A stretch of 64,000 bases of DNA from Subtercola endophyticus (GCF_021044565.1 NZ_CP087997.1:2480001-2544000), one strand, 5' to 3'; positions 9,012-17,037 are shown, counted from the stretch's first letter. Program-made: numbers and translations. Notes: a model not told the origin generated them from the sequence alone.

Positions 9012-9935
9012 CTACTTGACGGCGCCGGCAGTGATGCCGCGGGTCAGCGTGCGCTGGAAGATGAGGAAGAAGACCAACGTGGGAATGAGCCCGAGCAGCG
9101 CTGAAGCACTGGTGGTCGTGACATCCATCAAGCGGTCGCCCTGCAACACGGCGATGGCCACCGGAACGGTCTGGTTCGCGTTGCTGACCAGGAAGGTCAG
9201 CGGAATGAGGAACTCGTTCCACGTCCAGATGAAGAAGAAGATGAGAATCACGGCGAGCGTGGGCCGGCTGATCGGCACGATCACGCGCCACAGAATCTGC
9301 CAGCGGCTGGCGCCGTCGAGCGACGCCGCCTCGAGGATCTCTTTCGGGAACGTGCCGTACACGCTCGACAGCAGGTAGGTGCCGAAGGCGCTCTGGATGA
9401 CCGTGAAGATGATGATCACCGACCACACGTTGTCGTACAGGCCCACCTGCTTGAACATGAAGTAGAGCGGGTACAGCAAGGCTTCTTGCGGCAGCACGTT
9501 GGCGAGCAAGAACAGCACGACGATCCAGGTGCGGCCGCGCACACGCCCGATGCCGATGGCGTAGGCGTTCAGCACCGAGACCACGACGGCGAAGATCGCC
9601 ACGAGGCCGGAGATGAAGAAGGAGTTCCAGAGCTTCTGCGGAAAGTTGACCCGGTTCCAGAAGTTGACGATGCCGTCGAAGTTCAAGGCGGTCGGCCACT
9701 GCAGCGGGCCACCGGTGGCGTAGTCTGCGGGCGACTTGAACGAGTTGATGATGATGAGGTAGAACGGCACCGCGATGGCGATGCCGACCACGATGGCTGC
9801 GCCGAGCAGCACCCAGTCGCTGGCCTTGCGCTTGGACTTCTTCTTGCGCGGCACGAAGTTGACGGCCGGATTGTCGGTGCGCGACGCGGGGGGCTGGTTG
9901 CGGCCCGCGCGCCGGTCGTTAGCGATGGTGGCCAT
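9012..9935 (-). CDS. ABC sugar permease, MalG/CUT1 type
   Basis: A 307-residue inner-membrane permease with six predicted transmembrane helices. After a basic cytoplasmic N-terminus (VPRKKKSKRKASDW) comes the first helix, then the ATPase-contact EAA loop, read as EAASLDGASRWQILWRVIVP, and a C-terminal helix pair ending in LTRGITAGAVK. These are hallmarks of the MalG subunit of carbohydrate-uptake ABC transporters. Its ATG overlaps the stop of the upstream permease by one base (TGATG), so the two subunits are probably made in equal amounts. It works with the MalF-type partner at 9935-10927 and the lipoprotein at 10995-12326. Confidence 0.9.
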   Translation of the reverse strand: MATIANDRRAGRNQPPASRTDNPAVNFVPRKKKSKRKASDWVLLGAAIVVGIAIAVPFYLIIINSFKSPADYATGGPLQWPTALNFDGIVNFWNRVNFPQKLWNSFFISGLVAIFAVVVSVLNAYAIGIGRVRGRTWIVVLFLLANVLPQEALLYPLYFMFKQVGLYDNVWSVIIIFTVIQSAFGTYLLSSVYGTFPKEILEAASLDGASRWQILWRVIVPISRPTLAVILIFFFIWTWNEFLIPLTFLVSNANQTVPVAIAVLQGDRLMDVTTTSASALLGLIPTLVFFLIFQRTLTRGITAGAVK

Positions 9936-10927
9936 CAGCGATCCATTTCCGCTCGTTCGGCCCGGTTCTGGGCCTTGATGAAAAAGATCGACACGATGAT
10001 GATCACAATGGTGAGCGCCGTGGCGATCGTCGCGCCGTACCCGACCTGCTGGCTCTGAAAGAACTCGCTGTAGGAGTAGTAGCTGGGCACGATGGTGGCC
10101 GTTCCGGGCCCGCCGCGGGTCAGCGTGTAGATCGGGCCGAACACCTTCAGCGCGGCGATCGTACTGGTCAGGGTGACCACGAAGATCTCGGGCCGGATGA
10201 TCGTGACGGTGATCGAGCGGAACCGCTGGAACCAGTTCGCCCCGTCGAGTTCTGCCGCCTCGTACAGCTCGGGGTCGACGCGTTGCAGCGCGGCCATGAA
10301 GATGACCACGGGGTAGCCGATCTGCACCCAGACCATGACGCCCATGATGCTCAGCAGCGCCGTGTCGGGGCTGCCCAGCCAGTTGTGCGCCAGGCCGCCC
10401 AGCCCGATGTTGGTGAGGATCTCGTTGAGGGCGCCGTTGTCGGGGCGCAGAATCCAGCCGATGACGACGGCGGCGATGGCCGCAGGCAGAATCTGCGGCA
10501 GGTAGTACGTTGCGCGCAAGAAGCTGGCGAGCCGGCCGCCGAACTTCTTGCCGATGAGGTCGAACAGCATTGCAGCCAGAACCAGACCGACCAGAGTCGG
10601 AATGACGACCATCGCCAGAATCATGGCGATGCTGTTGCCGAAGCTGGTCCAGAACTTGGCATCGCCCATCAGCTCGACCCAGTTGTCGAGCCCGATGAAC
10701 TTGGGCGGCTTGATACCGCGGTACGAGGTGAAGCTGAGGTACACGTTCCAGATCAGGGGCACGATGACGATGACCGTCAACAGTACGAATCCCGGAATCA
10801 GGTAGAGCCAGAACCCCGCCTTGCTGCGCCCAGCGTTGGGCAGCAGCGACTCTTCGTAGACGCGCGGCTTCTTTGGGCGCGGCGGTTTGCCCGTGGCGGA
10901 TGCGCCGGGGGCAGTGAGTGTCGCCAT
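9935..10927 (-). CDS. ABC sugar permease, MalF/UgpA type
   Basis: A 330-residue permease with a Pro/Arg/Lys-rich cytoplasmic N-terminus (GKPPRPKKPRVYEESLLP) and six membrane helices. The EAA loop reads EAAELDGANWFQRFRSITV. Near the C-terminus is LTRGGPGTATIVPSYYSYSE, the conserved periplasmic-side segment of the MalF/UgpA group. AGAAGG precedes the ATG at the right distance. It is separated from the binding-protein gene by 67 bp that hold a strong hairpin, and it overlaps the next permease by one base. No ATPase gene lies in the operon, so a shared MsiK-type ATPase is assumed. Confidence 0.9.
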   Translation of the reverse strand: MATLTAPGASATGKPPRPKKPRVYEESLLPNAGRSKAGFWLYLIPGFVLLTVIVIVPLIWNVYLSFTSYRGIKPPKFIGLDNWVELMGDAKFWTSFGNSIAMILAMVVIPTLVGLVLAAMLFDLIGKKFGGRLASFLRATYYLPQILPAAIAAVVIGWILRPDNGALNEILTNIGLGGLAHNWLGSPDTALLSIMGVMVWVQIGYPVVIFMAALQRVDPELYEAAELDGANWFQRFRSITVTIIRPEIFVVTLTSTIAALKVFGPIYTLTRGGPGTATIVPSYYSYSEFFQSQQVGYGATIATALTIVIIIVSIFFIKAQNRAERAEMDR

Positions 10928-10956
10928 GGCTCGACCTTCTTTCGCAGTGGATGATC

Positions 10957-10982
10957 GGGGCCGGGCGCTCTCGCCCGGCCCC
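10957..10982 (-). terminator. stem-loop between binding-protein and permease genes
   Basis: GGGGCCGGGCG and CGCCCGGCCCC form a perfect 11-bp stem with a CTCT loop, 12 nt after the lipoprotein stop. There is no T-run, so it more likely protects the upstream mRNA or attenuates, giving more binding protein than permease, as in malE-malF type operons. Confidence 0.7.
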
Positions 10983-10994
10983 GTCTGTCGGGTC

Positions 10995-12326
10995 TTAACC
11001 CTTGGTGATGGTGTCGACCCCGTCTTGGTACTCGCCGCCGATTTCGGTGAGGAAGTCGGTGGGGCTCTTCGAGCCGTTCACGAGCTCCTGCAGACCGGCG
11101 TTGAGCTGGTCGTAGAAGGTCGGGGTGGGCCAGTCGGGGTAGAACGCGATGCCGTCACGATCGGTGAGCGTGGTGAAGTTCGCGATCAGCTCCTTGCTCT
11201 TCGGGTCGGTGATGTCCGACGCGTTCGCCGCCACCGGAATACCGCCGTTGTTGCCGATGAGAGCCTGGATCGGCGCGCTCATGGTGATGTCGATGAACTT
11301 GTACGCGAGGTCTTTGTTCTTCGAGTTCTCCGGCACGACCCAGAGGTTTCCGCTCGAGCCCGGTGCCATGGTGGAACCCGGGAACAGGAACGACGACCAC
11401 TGGAAGTCCTTGATCTCGTTCACGAACCGGCCGTACCACCACGAACCAGAGTAGAAGATCGGGTTGGTGCCGGCTTCGAACGCGGTTCCGGCGTCTTCGG
11501 CCTTCATTCCGGTGACGCTGCTGGAGATGTAGCCCTTGTCGACCCAGTCTTTGATGGTGTTCGCCGCGAAGGTGAAGTCAGCGTCGTGAAAGTCGACCGT
11601 GCCGGTGTAGGTCTGGTAGTCGGTGACCCACTGGCGCGTGGCGTTGCTCAGCGCGAGCTGGTAGAACAGCTGGCCGAGCGGGTACTCCGCAGCCGATTCG
11701 GCCAGCGGCGTGATGCCGTTCGCCTTGAACGTCGCCAGGGCGTTCTGGAACTCGTCGAACGTGGTCGGCACCGCGAGGTTGTACTTCGCGAACATGTCTT
11801 TGTTGTAGTAGACGTCGACGAACTCACCGTAGTTCGGAATGCCGTAATAGCTTCCCGAGCCCATGATGCCCTTGTCGTCGTACTTCGCCGTGGTCTGCAG
11901 CGACGGGGCGAGTTTCTTGTCCCAGCCGTATGCGGCGACGGCAGGGTCGAGGTTCGTGAGCAGACCCTGGCTGGCGAGCAGACCGGCGGTGGCGTTGCCC
12001 TTGTTGTATTCGAGAATGTCGGGTGCGGCATCCGAATTCAGCACCTGGCTGGCGGTCGAGCGGATGCCCTCGAAGCTCTTCGCCTCGAAGTTCACGGTCG
12101 CGCCGGTCTCTTTTTCGAACTCTTTGATGGCCGCGTTCCAGGCGATGCCCATGGCGCTGGTGTCGTCTTCGTAGTCCCAGAGGGTGAGGGTCTGGCCCTT
12201 GCCGTCGGGGCTGGTGTTCACAGCAGCGCTGCTGCTGTCAGAGCCGCTCGAGCTGCCGGAGCAGCCCGCGAGCAGCAGTGCGCTGGCCGCCAGAATGGCG
12301 CCCGTCGCGAGAAGTCTCTTGCGCAT
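10995..12326 (-). CDS. ABC sugar-binding lipoprotein (CUT1 family)
   Basis: A 443-residue solute-binding protein. I start it at the ATG at 12326 because AAGGAGGT lies just upstream and the next residues form a lipoprotein signal (MRKRLLATGAILAASALLLAG) with Cys22 after the LLAG box; the open frame upstream is not needed. The mature protein has a Ser-rich linker (SGSSSGSDSSS), then the two-lobe fold with LTLWDYEDD, YNKDMFAKYNLAVPTTFDEF and NLWVVPENSKNKDLAYKFID. It captures the sugar outside the membrane and delivers it to the two permeases downstream. Aromatic residues such as GSWWYGRF fit a sugar-binding cleft. Confidence 0.9.
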   Translation of the reverse strand: MRKRLLATGAILAASALLLAGCSGSSSGSDSSSAAVNTSPDGKGQTLTLWDYEDDTSAMGIAWNAAIKEFEKETGATVNFEAKSFEGIRSTASQVLNSDAAPDILEYNKGNATAGLLASQGLLTNLDPAVAAYGWDKKLAPSLQTTAKYDDKGIMGSGSYYGIPNYGEFVDVYYNKDMFAKYNLAVPTTFDEFQNALATFKANGITPLAESAAEYPLGQLFYQLALSNATRQWVTDYQTYTGTVDFHDADFTFAANTIKDWVDKGYISSSVTGMKAEDAGTAFEAGTNPIFYSGSWWYGRFVNEIKDFQWSSFLFPGSTMAPGSSGNLWVVPENSKNKDLAYKFIDITMSAPIQALIGNNGGIPVAANASDITDPKSKELIANFTTLTDRDGIAFYPDWPTPTFYDQLNAGLQELVNGSKSPTDFLTEIGGEYQDGVDTITKG

Positions 12327-12391
12327 CAAATACCTCCTTGTAGAGGAGTGGATGCTGCAGGTGCTTATGGGGGCAGCCACTCCGATGCCGT

Positions 12392-12407
12392 TTGTTGACA
12401 TCCACAA
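12392..12407. promoter_or_regulatory. candidate operator upstream of the sugar operon
   Basis: TTGTTGACATCCACAA is an imperfect 16-bp palindrome (TTGTnGAn-nTCnACAA), 66 bp before the lipoprotein start and therefore in the promoter region. The ROK protein encoded next door is the obvious candidate ligand. Confidence 0.4.
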
Positions 12408-12532
12408 CATACGCAATGAGTGCGCCCGAATGCAAGTCGCAATTTTCGATGTCGAGGGAGGTGGAGGTTGGCAAAACGGCGGAGATCCGCGCAAATATTG
12501 ACGAGCAGAGCCGTACGGATAATCGGATCGAG

Positions 12533-12554
12533 ATTAGTTCGTTACCAAAACAAT
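12533..12554. promoter_or_regulatory. second candidate palindromic site
   Basis: ATTAGTTCGTTACCAAAACA followed by AT forms an imperfect palindrome with 7 of 11 matches, AT-rich against its surroundings. It lies close to the 3' end of the ROK gene, about 207 bp from the operon start, and could be an upstream operator. Confidence 0.25.
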
Positions 12555-12580
12555 CGGCGACACGCCGCAAATGAGAGCGG

Positions 12581-13810
12581 TTACACGCCGAGAATCGCGG
12601 CCGGATCGATCAATAACTCGGAGAAGACCAGCTCTGCAGCGCCCACCAACAGCTGGTCGGGGCCGAGGGCTGCCGGCGTGATCTGCAACAACTCGCGCGA
12701 GGCCGAAATGGCATCGCCCGCCATCTCGTCGATGTCAGCGTTCGGTTGCGCGTACAGCGCCGCCAGAAACCCGCCCACGATCACCATGCTCGGATTGAAC
12801 AGGTTCACGGCGTTCTTGACCGCGATGCGCACGAGTTCCCGGTCGCGTGCAACGAGCCGTTCGACACGACCGCCCGGGTCTGCTGCGGGGCTCGCGGATG
12901 CCCGGGCGAGCGCCAGGGGCAGCTGATCGGCCTGCTCGGCCTGCAGCCCGACGCTCTCGAGCAGCGCCGCCTGCGTCACCTCCGCCTCGAAGCACCCGCG
13001 CGCGCCGCAGGTGCAGAGGGCTCCCCCGGTGGCGACGAAGGTGTGCCCGAACTCCGACGCGTAGCCCTCGGCACCCGAAAGCAGTTGCCCGCCCGTGACG
13101 ACGCCGCCGCCGATGCCGCTCGAGCCGCCGATGAGGTAGACCAGATCATCCACGCCCCGCCCAGCGCCGAAGACGCTTTCGGCGCGCATGCCGAGCTGTG
13201 CTGCGTTGGCGGCGACGGTTCGGTAGCCGCTGGCCTCGGCCATCATCTCAGTGAGCGGCTCATCGATCCAGCCGAGGTGGTCGGCGCTGCGCACTTGGCC
13301 GTCGGCGCTGCGCACCAGGCCGGGAATCGCGAGGCCGATACCGACCACCCGGATGTCGGTCTGCGACCACGCGAGAAGGCCGGCGATGGCGGCGCGCGCC
13401 ATCTCGACGACTTCGTGCGAACTCGGCGACCCCGCGAGCTCCACGCGCACGCGGCGCAGCACGTGCCCGCCGAGCGCGACGAGTCCCACATAGATGGCGT
13501 CGACCTCGGGGTTCACCGCGATCGCCGCGACGTTGGGCGAGGCGTGCACGATGGGGCTCGGCCGCCCCGCGCGGTTCTTGGCTCCGGCATCGGGCATGCT
13601 CTCGAAGACCAATCCGAGCTCGCGCAGCTCGCCGACCAGCCCGCCGATAGTCGAGCGGTTCAGCCCGGTCAACCGGGTCAACTCGGCACGCGACAGGTCC
13701 CCGTCACGGTGCACCAGGCCCAGGATGCGCGCGAGATTGCTGCGCCGCAGTTCCTCTGTGGTGCCGCCGACGCCGTGCGCACGGGGCGCCGGATCGGAGG
13801 CCGAAGACAT
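12581..13810 (-). CDS. ROK-family transcriptional regulator
   Basis: This 409-residue protein has an N-terminal winged HTH of NagC/XylR type: RRSNLARILGLVHRDGDLSR, then LTGLNRSTIGGLVGELRELG, the recognition-helix region. A ROK sugar-kinase-like domain follows, with GIGLAIPGLV, LIGGSSGIGGGVVTGGQLL and the zinc motif CTCGARGCFEAEV. Such regulators bind a sugar or sugar phosphate and release their operator. It lies immediately upstream of, and in the same direction as, the xyloside operon, so it is its probable repressor. The intergenic region of 254 bp holds two palindromes. The start follows TATAGG by 8 nt, with no clear ribosome-binding site. Confidence 0.88.
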   Translation of the reverse strand: MSSASDPAPRAHGVGGTTEELRRSNLARILGLVHRDGDLSRAELTRLTGLNRSTIGGLVGELRELGLVFESMPDAGAKNRAGRPSPIVHASPNVAAIAVNPEVDAIYVGLVALGGHVLRRVRVELAGSPSSHEVVEMARAAIAGLLAWSQTDIRVVGIGLAIPGLVRSADGQVRSADHLGWIDEPLTEMMAEASGYRTVAANAAQLGMRAESVFGAGRGVDDLVYLIGGSSGIGGGVVTGGQLLSGAEGYASEFGHTFVATGGALCTCGARGCFEAEVTQAALLESVGLQAEQADQLPLALARASASPAADPGGRVERLVARDRELVRIAVKNAVNLFNPSMVIVGGFLAALYAQPNADIDEMAGDAISASRELLQITPAALGPDQLLVGAAELVFSELLIDPAAILGV

Positions 13811-13856
13811 GCCTCGACCCTATAGCGCCCTCACGGGCATCCGGCGCAGCAAGCCG

Positions 13857-13985
13857 TCAGTGGGCGACAGCGACCACGACGAGAATGCCGGTCACGACGG
13901 TGAGAACAGAGAGGCCCGTCGCCGTGAAGATGCGCTTGCCGACGGCGTGCGGATCAGTGGACTGAGAGATTTCGGATTGCGTCAT
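13857..13985 (-). CDS. 42-residue single-pass membrane protein
   Basis: A short ORF with a strong AAAGGAGA ribosome-binding site 5 nt before its ATG. The product has a polar N-terminus of about 18 residues (MTQSEISQSTDPHAVGKR) and one hydrophobic helix (about residues 19-41, rich in Val/Thr/Leu/Gly), ending in VAH. The good Shine-Dalgarno site and the amphipathic-to-membrane layout argue that it is real despite its size. The function is unknown; it sits alone, upstream of and in the same direction as the ROK gene (46-bp gap), and could be a small membrane regulator. Confidence 0.6.
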   Translation of the reverse strand: MTQSEISQSTDPHAVGKRIFTATGLSVLTVVTGILVVVAVAH

Positions 13986-14191
13986 ATCGGTCTCCTTTGA
14001 CCGGTGGATGGTGCACTGAATAACACTTCTGGGCCGAACGAACGAGCGCGTTTCGGTCGCGACTCGGCTCGTTCACCGGTGAGCAGAATAGCATCATTGC
14101 CCGTGCCCGCGTGACGAGAACGCAGGCGTTTCGCGCAGGTCGTCGGGGATTGGCCTGCAGTGCGCTCGTGGCAGCGCGGCTGGGCCCGTGG

Positions 14192-15502
14192 TCAGCTGCC
14201 CGCTTGCTCGGCGAGAGTGTCGGGAGTGCCTAGGCGTGGTAGCGCCATGAGCGGAATAGCAGAAGAGATTCGTGCACGTTTGCCCGCGTTGAGATTCTGC
14301 GCCTGCCCGCGAATATATCCGGGTACGTGCTTTTCAATCGAGGTATGGGCACGAATCTTTCGAGTTGCCTCGATGATCTCGTCGAGCGTGCGTGCGATCG
14401 TCTCTGTCGATCGATCCGCGGGGACTCCCCAGCCTTCCGATTCGGCGACGAGGTCGTCCACGGTGATGTCGGGTAGTTGAGACACCCCGTTGATCTTCAT
14501 TGAGAGCGCGGTGCTCAGCGAGAAATCGAGGGCCAGCGGTGCCGCGTCATAAAACGGCGCGAGCAGCGTGCGGCCGGAGTCATTGTGAAGCAGAGAGAAG
14601 TTCTTAGCATGAGCATCGGTGTTTCCGGCCGCGACATTCAGCACCGTGTAGCGCAAGAGCTTCAGCCGGTCGCCGTACCGGGCTGGATCGATGACGGAAC
14701 GATTGGTGTCGAGCAGGCCGGCGACGGCTCGAAGATTCGCGGCGGAATTGTGCCGTTCGAATTTGTCGTTGGCACCCCACGGCAACCCGAGGGCTTGCCC
14801 CGCATCTTCTTGATGCAGCCGTTCGATCGTGCCCGACGAAGAGCGATGACGGTCGTACCGTTCGATGACAAGTACCTCGTGCGACCCGATCTTCTCTACC
14901 CAGGTCTCGAACGGAGCGAGTCCTAGCCTGTGCGCGATCTGCAGCACGTAGTGTTCGGACTCCACAGAAGACCGGTATTCGACGTCGACGGGTTTGAGAA
15001 TGTGGGTCGATGGCACCGTGCCGTTGCCGCGAATCCAGTTCGTGCCATCGCGCGTCAGCGTGAGTTTGCGCTGAAAGCCCGGCAGCGCCGATCCCCCACC
15101 GCCGACAAGAAAGCCAGAGGCACTTTCGAGCAGCGCGGCGACCTCTTCGATGCTCAACGTCTGGGGCTCCGTCGGGCTGCGGGGATCACCCACGCTCAGC
15201 GCGCCGGCGAGGTCTGCACCGACGAAGCCGAGAATGCCGAGCAGGTCGCTGCTCACCGTTTTCGCATCTTTGGCAAGCCGTTCGATGTGCCGCCCTTCCG
15301 GCAAGAGCGCGCCGAAGAATGACTCAGTCTGTTCGGTGCTGGAGAGTGAGACTCGGAGGTTGCGACTGAGTACAGCCGAGTTGAGGCCCCACCGCTCTTC
15401 TGCATCTCCGGACCACCGCAAGAGCGCCTTGCCTCCCAGCGATTCGAGGTCGCCGATGTGGGTGCCGAACAGGCTCACAGGCAACTCGCGCTGATCAGTC
15501 AT
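14192..15502 (-). CDS. hipA: HipA-family serine/threonine kinase toxin
   Basis: This 436-residue protein has the HipA N-subdomain (VSLFGTHIGDLESLGG; SFFGALLPEG) followed by a kinase core. The core contains THILKPVD with the ATP-binding Lys, LVIERYDRH, the catalytic loop AAGNTDAHAKNFSLLH with the Asp base and Mg-binding Asn, and the Mg-binding Asp in LLAPFYDAAPL. In E. coli HipA phosphorylates GltX and induces growth arrest; the target here is unknown. I chose the ATG at 15502, which overlaps the hipB end by 8 bp, typical of coupled toxin-antitoxin genes. Core catalytic residues are intact, so the toxin is probably active. Confidence 0.88.
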   Translation of the reverse strand: MTDQRELPVSLFGTHIGDLESLGGKALLRWSGDAEERWGLNSAVLSRNLRVSLSSTEQTESFFGALLPEGRHIERLAKDAKTVSSDLLGILGFVGADLAGALSVGDPRSPTEPQTLSIEEVAALLESASGFLVGGGGSALPGFQRKLTLTRDGTNWIRGNGTVPSTHILKPVDVEYRSSVESEHYVLQIAHRLGLAPFETWVEKIGSHEVLVIERYDRHRSSSGTIERLHQEDAGQALGLPWGANDKFERHNSAANLRAVAGLLDTNRSVIDPARYGDRLKLLRYTVLNVAAGNTDAHAKNFSLLHNDSGRTLLAPFYDAAPLALDFSLSTALSMKINGVSQLPDITVDDLVAESEGWGVPADRSTETIARTLDEIIEATRKIRAHTSIEKHVPGYIRGQAQNLNAGKRARISSAIPLMALPRLGTPDTLAEQAGS

Positions 15503-15740
15503 TGCCGGGATCGTCGGGATCGCTCGCGACCGTTTCGGCATAGAGTTCGATGCCGAGTTTGCGCAGAACGTCGAAATAGTTCGCATCGATGCGCTTAGGC
15601 TTGCCTGCCTCGAGCTCTGACAGGTAGCGCTGGCTCGTGCCCAATGCGTCGGCGAGCTGTCGCTGCGTCATGCGCGCATCGGTGCGGATGCGGTGAACGA
15701 AACGACCGAGGTCTTCAGGCCTCTCGAGAAGCGATCTCAT
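15495..15740 (-). CDS. hipB: HipB-family antitoxin / HTH repressor
   Basis: An 81-residue xre-type HTH protein with the helix-turn-helix RMTQRQLADALGTSQRYLSE followed by LEAGKPKR. In HipBA systems this protein binds the kinase toxin and represses the operon by binding palindromes in its promoter. I chose the ATG at 15740, with GAAGGG 7 nt upstream; a GTG five codons earlier (15755) is possible. The C-terminal tail (ASDPDDPGND) is acidic and flexible, as in HipB proteins that are degraded through their tail. Three palindromes at 15754-15827 are the expected operators. Confidence 0.88.
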   Translation of the reverse strand: MRSLLERPEDLGRFVHRIRTDARMTQRQLADALGTSQRYLSELEAGKPKRIDANYFDVLRKLGIELYAETVASDPDDPGND

Positions 15741-15753
15741 GCTCACGCCCTTC

Positions 15754-15769
15754 ACTACCGATCGGTAAT
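15754..15769. promoter_or_regulatory. hipBA operator O1
   Basis: ACTACCGATCGGTAAT is a 16-bp palindrome with 7 of 8 matched positions, centred at 15761/15762 and overlapping the likely transcription start of hipBA. Confidence 0.7.
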
Positions 15770-15782
15770 AAGTTTACACCTG

Positions 15783-15798
15783 ATTACCGATCGGGTAT
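15783..15798. promoter_or_regulatory. hipBA operator O2
   Basis: ATTACCGATCGGGTAT (6 of 8 matched) is centred at 15790/15791, exactly 29 bp from O1, and covers the probable -35 region of the minus-strand promoter, which uses TAAACT as its -10. Confidence 0.7.
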
Positions 15799-15811
15799 CG
15801 CTAGAGCCGTG

Positions 15812-15827
15812 ATTCCCGTACGGTAAT
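15812..15827. promoter_or_regulatory. hipBA operator O3
   Basis: ATTCCCGTACGGTAAT (7 of 8 matched) is centred at 15819/15820, again exactly 29 bp from O2, upstream of the core promoter. Confidence 0.65.
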
Positions 15828-15904
15828 GAGCACCTCGGCGCACCGGCGAGCGGTCGTGGAAACACATCAGGGGTTCAGCTCTGCGAGCGGAACCCCTGAT
15901 CACG

Positions 15905-15980
<76 letters not shown>

Positions 15981-16085
15981 ATGGCGGACCCGGTGAAATA
16001 CCCGAGCCGAGGATAAACACTAGCATGAGGAACAGGCCGGGTCGAACCGGCCTGCAGATGAATTCAGACATGTCAGGAGACACCC

Positions 16086-16568
16086 GTGACCGACACCTCG
16101 CAGCGACTGACGGCCGGCTCGGTCGCGCCCGATTTCACTCTCGACGACTCGACCGGCTCACCCGTGTCGCTGCACGATTACCTCGGTCAGAAGGTCGTCG
16201 TGTACTTCTACCCGGCGGCGGGAACCCCGGGATGCACGAAGGAAGCCTGCGACTTTCGTGACAACATCAATTCCCTCAAGAGCGCCGGCTACCAGGTGCT
16301 CGGCATCTCGAAAGACGCACCCGCCGCTCTCGTGAAGTTCGCCGAGGAGCAGGCGCTGAACTTTCCACTGCTCTCCGACGTCGACCTCACGGTGCACAAG
16401 GCGTACGGGGCCTACGGCGAGAAGTCGCTCTACGGCAAGATCGTCACCGGCGTGCTGCGCTCGACGTTCGTGCTCGACGAGAACGGCGTCATCAGCCTCG
16501 CCCTCTACAACGTGAAGGCGACCGGCCACGTGGCGTCGCTGCGTAAGAAGCTCGGCATCGACGCCTGA
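16086..16568 (+). CDS. bcp: thioredoxin-dependent thiol peroxidase (BCP/PrxQ type)
   Basis: A 160-residue peroxiredoxin that reduces hydrogen peroxide and organic hydroperoxides using thioredoxin. The thioredoxin-like fold starts at APDFTLDDSTG. The peroxidatic cysteine lies in YPAAGTPGCTKEACDFRD, and the second cysteine five residues later (CTKEAC) is the PrxQ-type resolving cysteine, so both catalytic residues are present. Later motifs are ISKDAPAALVKFAEE and LLSDVDLTVHKAYGAYG. There is no export signal. Start is GTG with AGGAGA 6 nt upstream. It is monocistronic, following tRNA-Lys on the opposite strand and convergent with a membrane-protein gene. Confidence 0.92.
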   Translation: MTDTSQRLTAGSVAPDFTLDDSTGSPVSLHDYLGQKVVVYFYPAAGTPGCTKEACDFRDNINSLKSAGYQVLGISKDAPAALVKFAEEQALNFPLLSDVDLTVHKAYGAYGEKSLYGKIVTGVLRSTFVLDENGVISLALYNVKATGHVASLRKKLGIDA

Positions 16569-16596
16569 GCCCTGCCCGGGCGTCCGGTGCCTGACG

Positions 16597-17037
16597 TCAG
16601 AGGTCGCGACGAGTGACGGCGACGACCGGCGGCGACAGCAGGAGTCCGATACCCAAGAGGGCGGCGATCAAGAGCGGCCAGCCGTCGTCGGGCGTCGCGA
16701 AGACGCCCTGAAAGCAGCAGATCGCAACGATCGCCTGCAGCACCTGCCAGGTGAGCGCTGCGCCGCGGGCCCAGGGGCGCATGCGGAATGCTCCGATGGC
16801 GGTGAACAGAATCCAGAGCCCGGCGGCGAGCACCAGAACGATGAGCGCGATCGCGGTGGGGTAGGTGTCGGTGGGCGCCTGGGTCATCTGACCGATCTGC
16901 CAGACACCGACGGCCAGCACGACAAAGGCCTCGATCAGAAGCAGGAGCGAGAGCAGCACCAGCAGCACGGGGCGACGCACTCGGGCATCCGAACCCCGAT
17001 ATTCCGCGGAATTCTCAGCATCTGTTTCTTCGCCCAT
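16597..17037 (-). CDS. four-helix membrane protein, unknown function
   Basis: A 146-residue integral membrane protein. After an acidic N-terminus (MGEETDAENSAEYRG) there are four hydrophobic helices: about residues 24-46 (LLVLLSLLLLIEAFVVLAVG), 60-82, 88-108 and 118-136, ending in VTRRDL on the cytoplasmic side. I know of no named family; similar four-helix proteins are common in Microbacteriaceae. It is convergent with bcp (28 bp apart) and divergent from the whiB1 upstream region. No ribosome-binding site is obvious. Confidence 0.65.
   Translation of the reverse strand: MGEETDAENSAEYRGSDARVRRPVLLVLLSLLLLIEAFVVLAVGVWQIGQMTQAPTDTYPTAIALIVLVLAAGLWILFTAIGAFRMRPWARGAALTWQVLQAIVAICCFQGVFATPDDGWPLLIAALLGIGLLLSPPVVAVTRRDL

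Noticed and set aside
5110..9104. Two long plus-strand frames (588 and 821 codons) opposite the GH1 and GH31 genes
   Set aside because: Arg/His/Val-rich low-information translation typical of antisense frames; the enzymes on the other strand have full catalytic motifs.
12327..12494. Extended N-terminus of the sugar-binding protein to 12494
   Set aside because: A perfect AAGGAGGT site and a lipoprotein signal start at 12326; the extension is Pro/Ser/Arg noncoding sequence.
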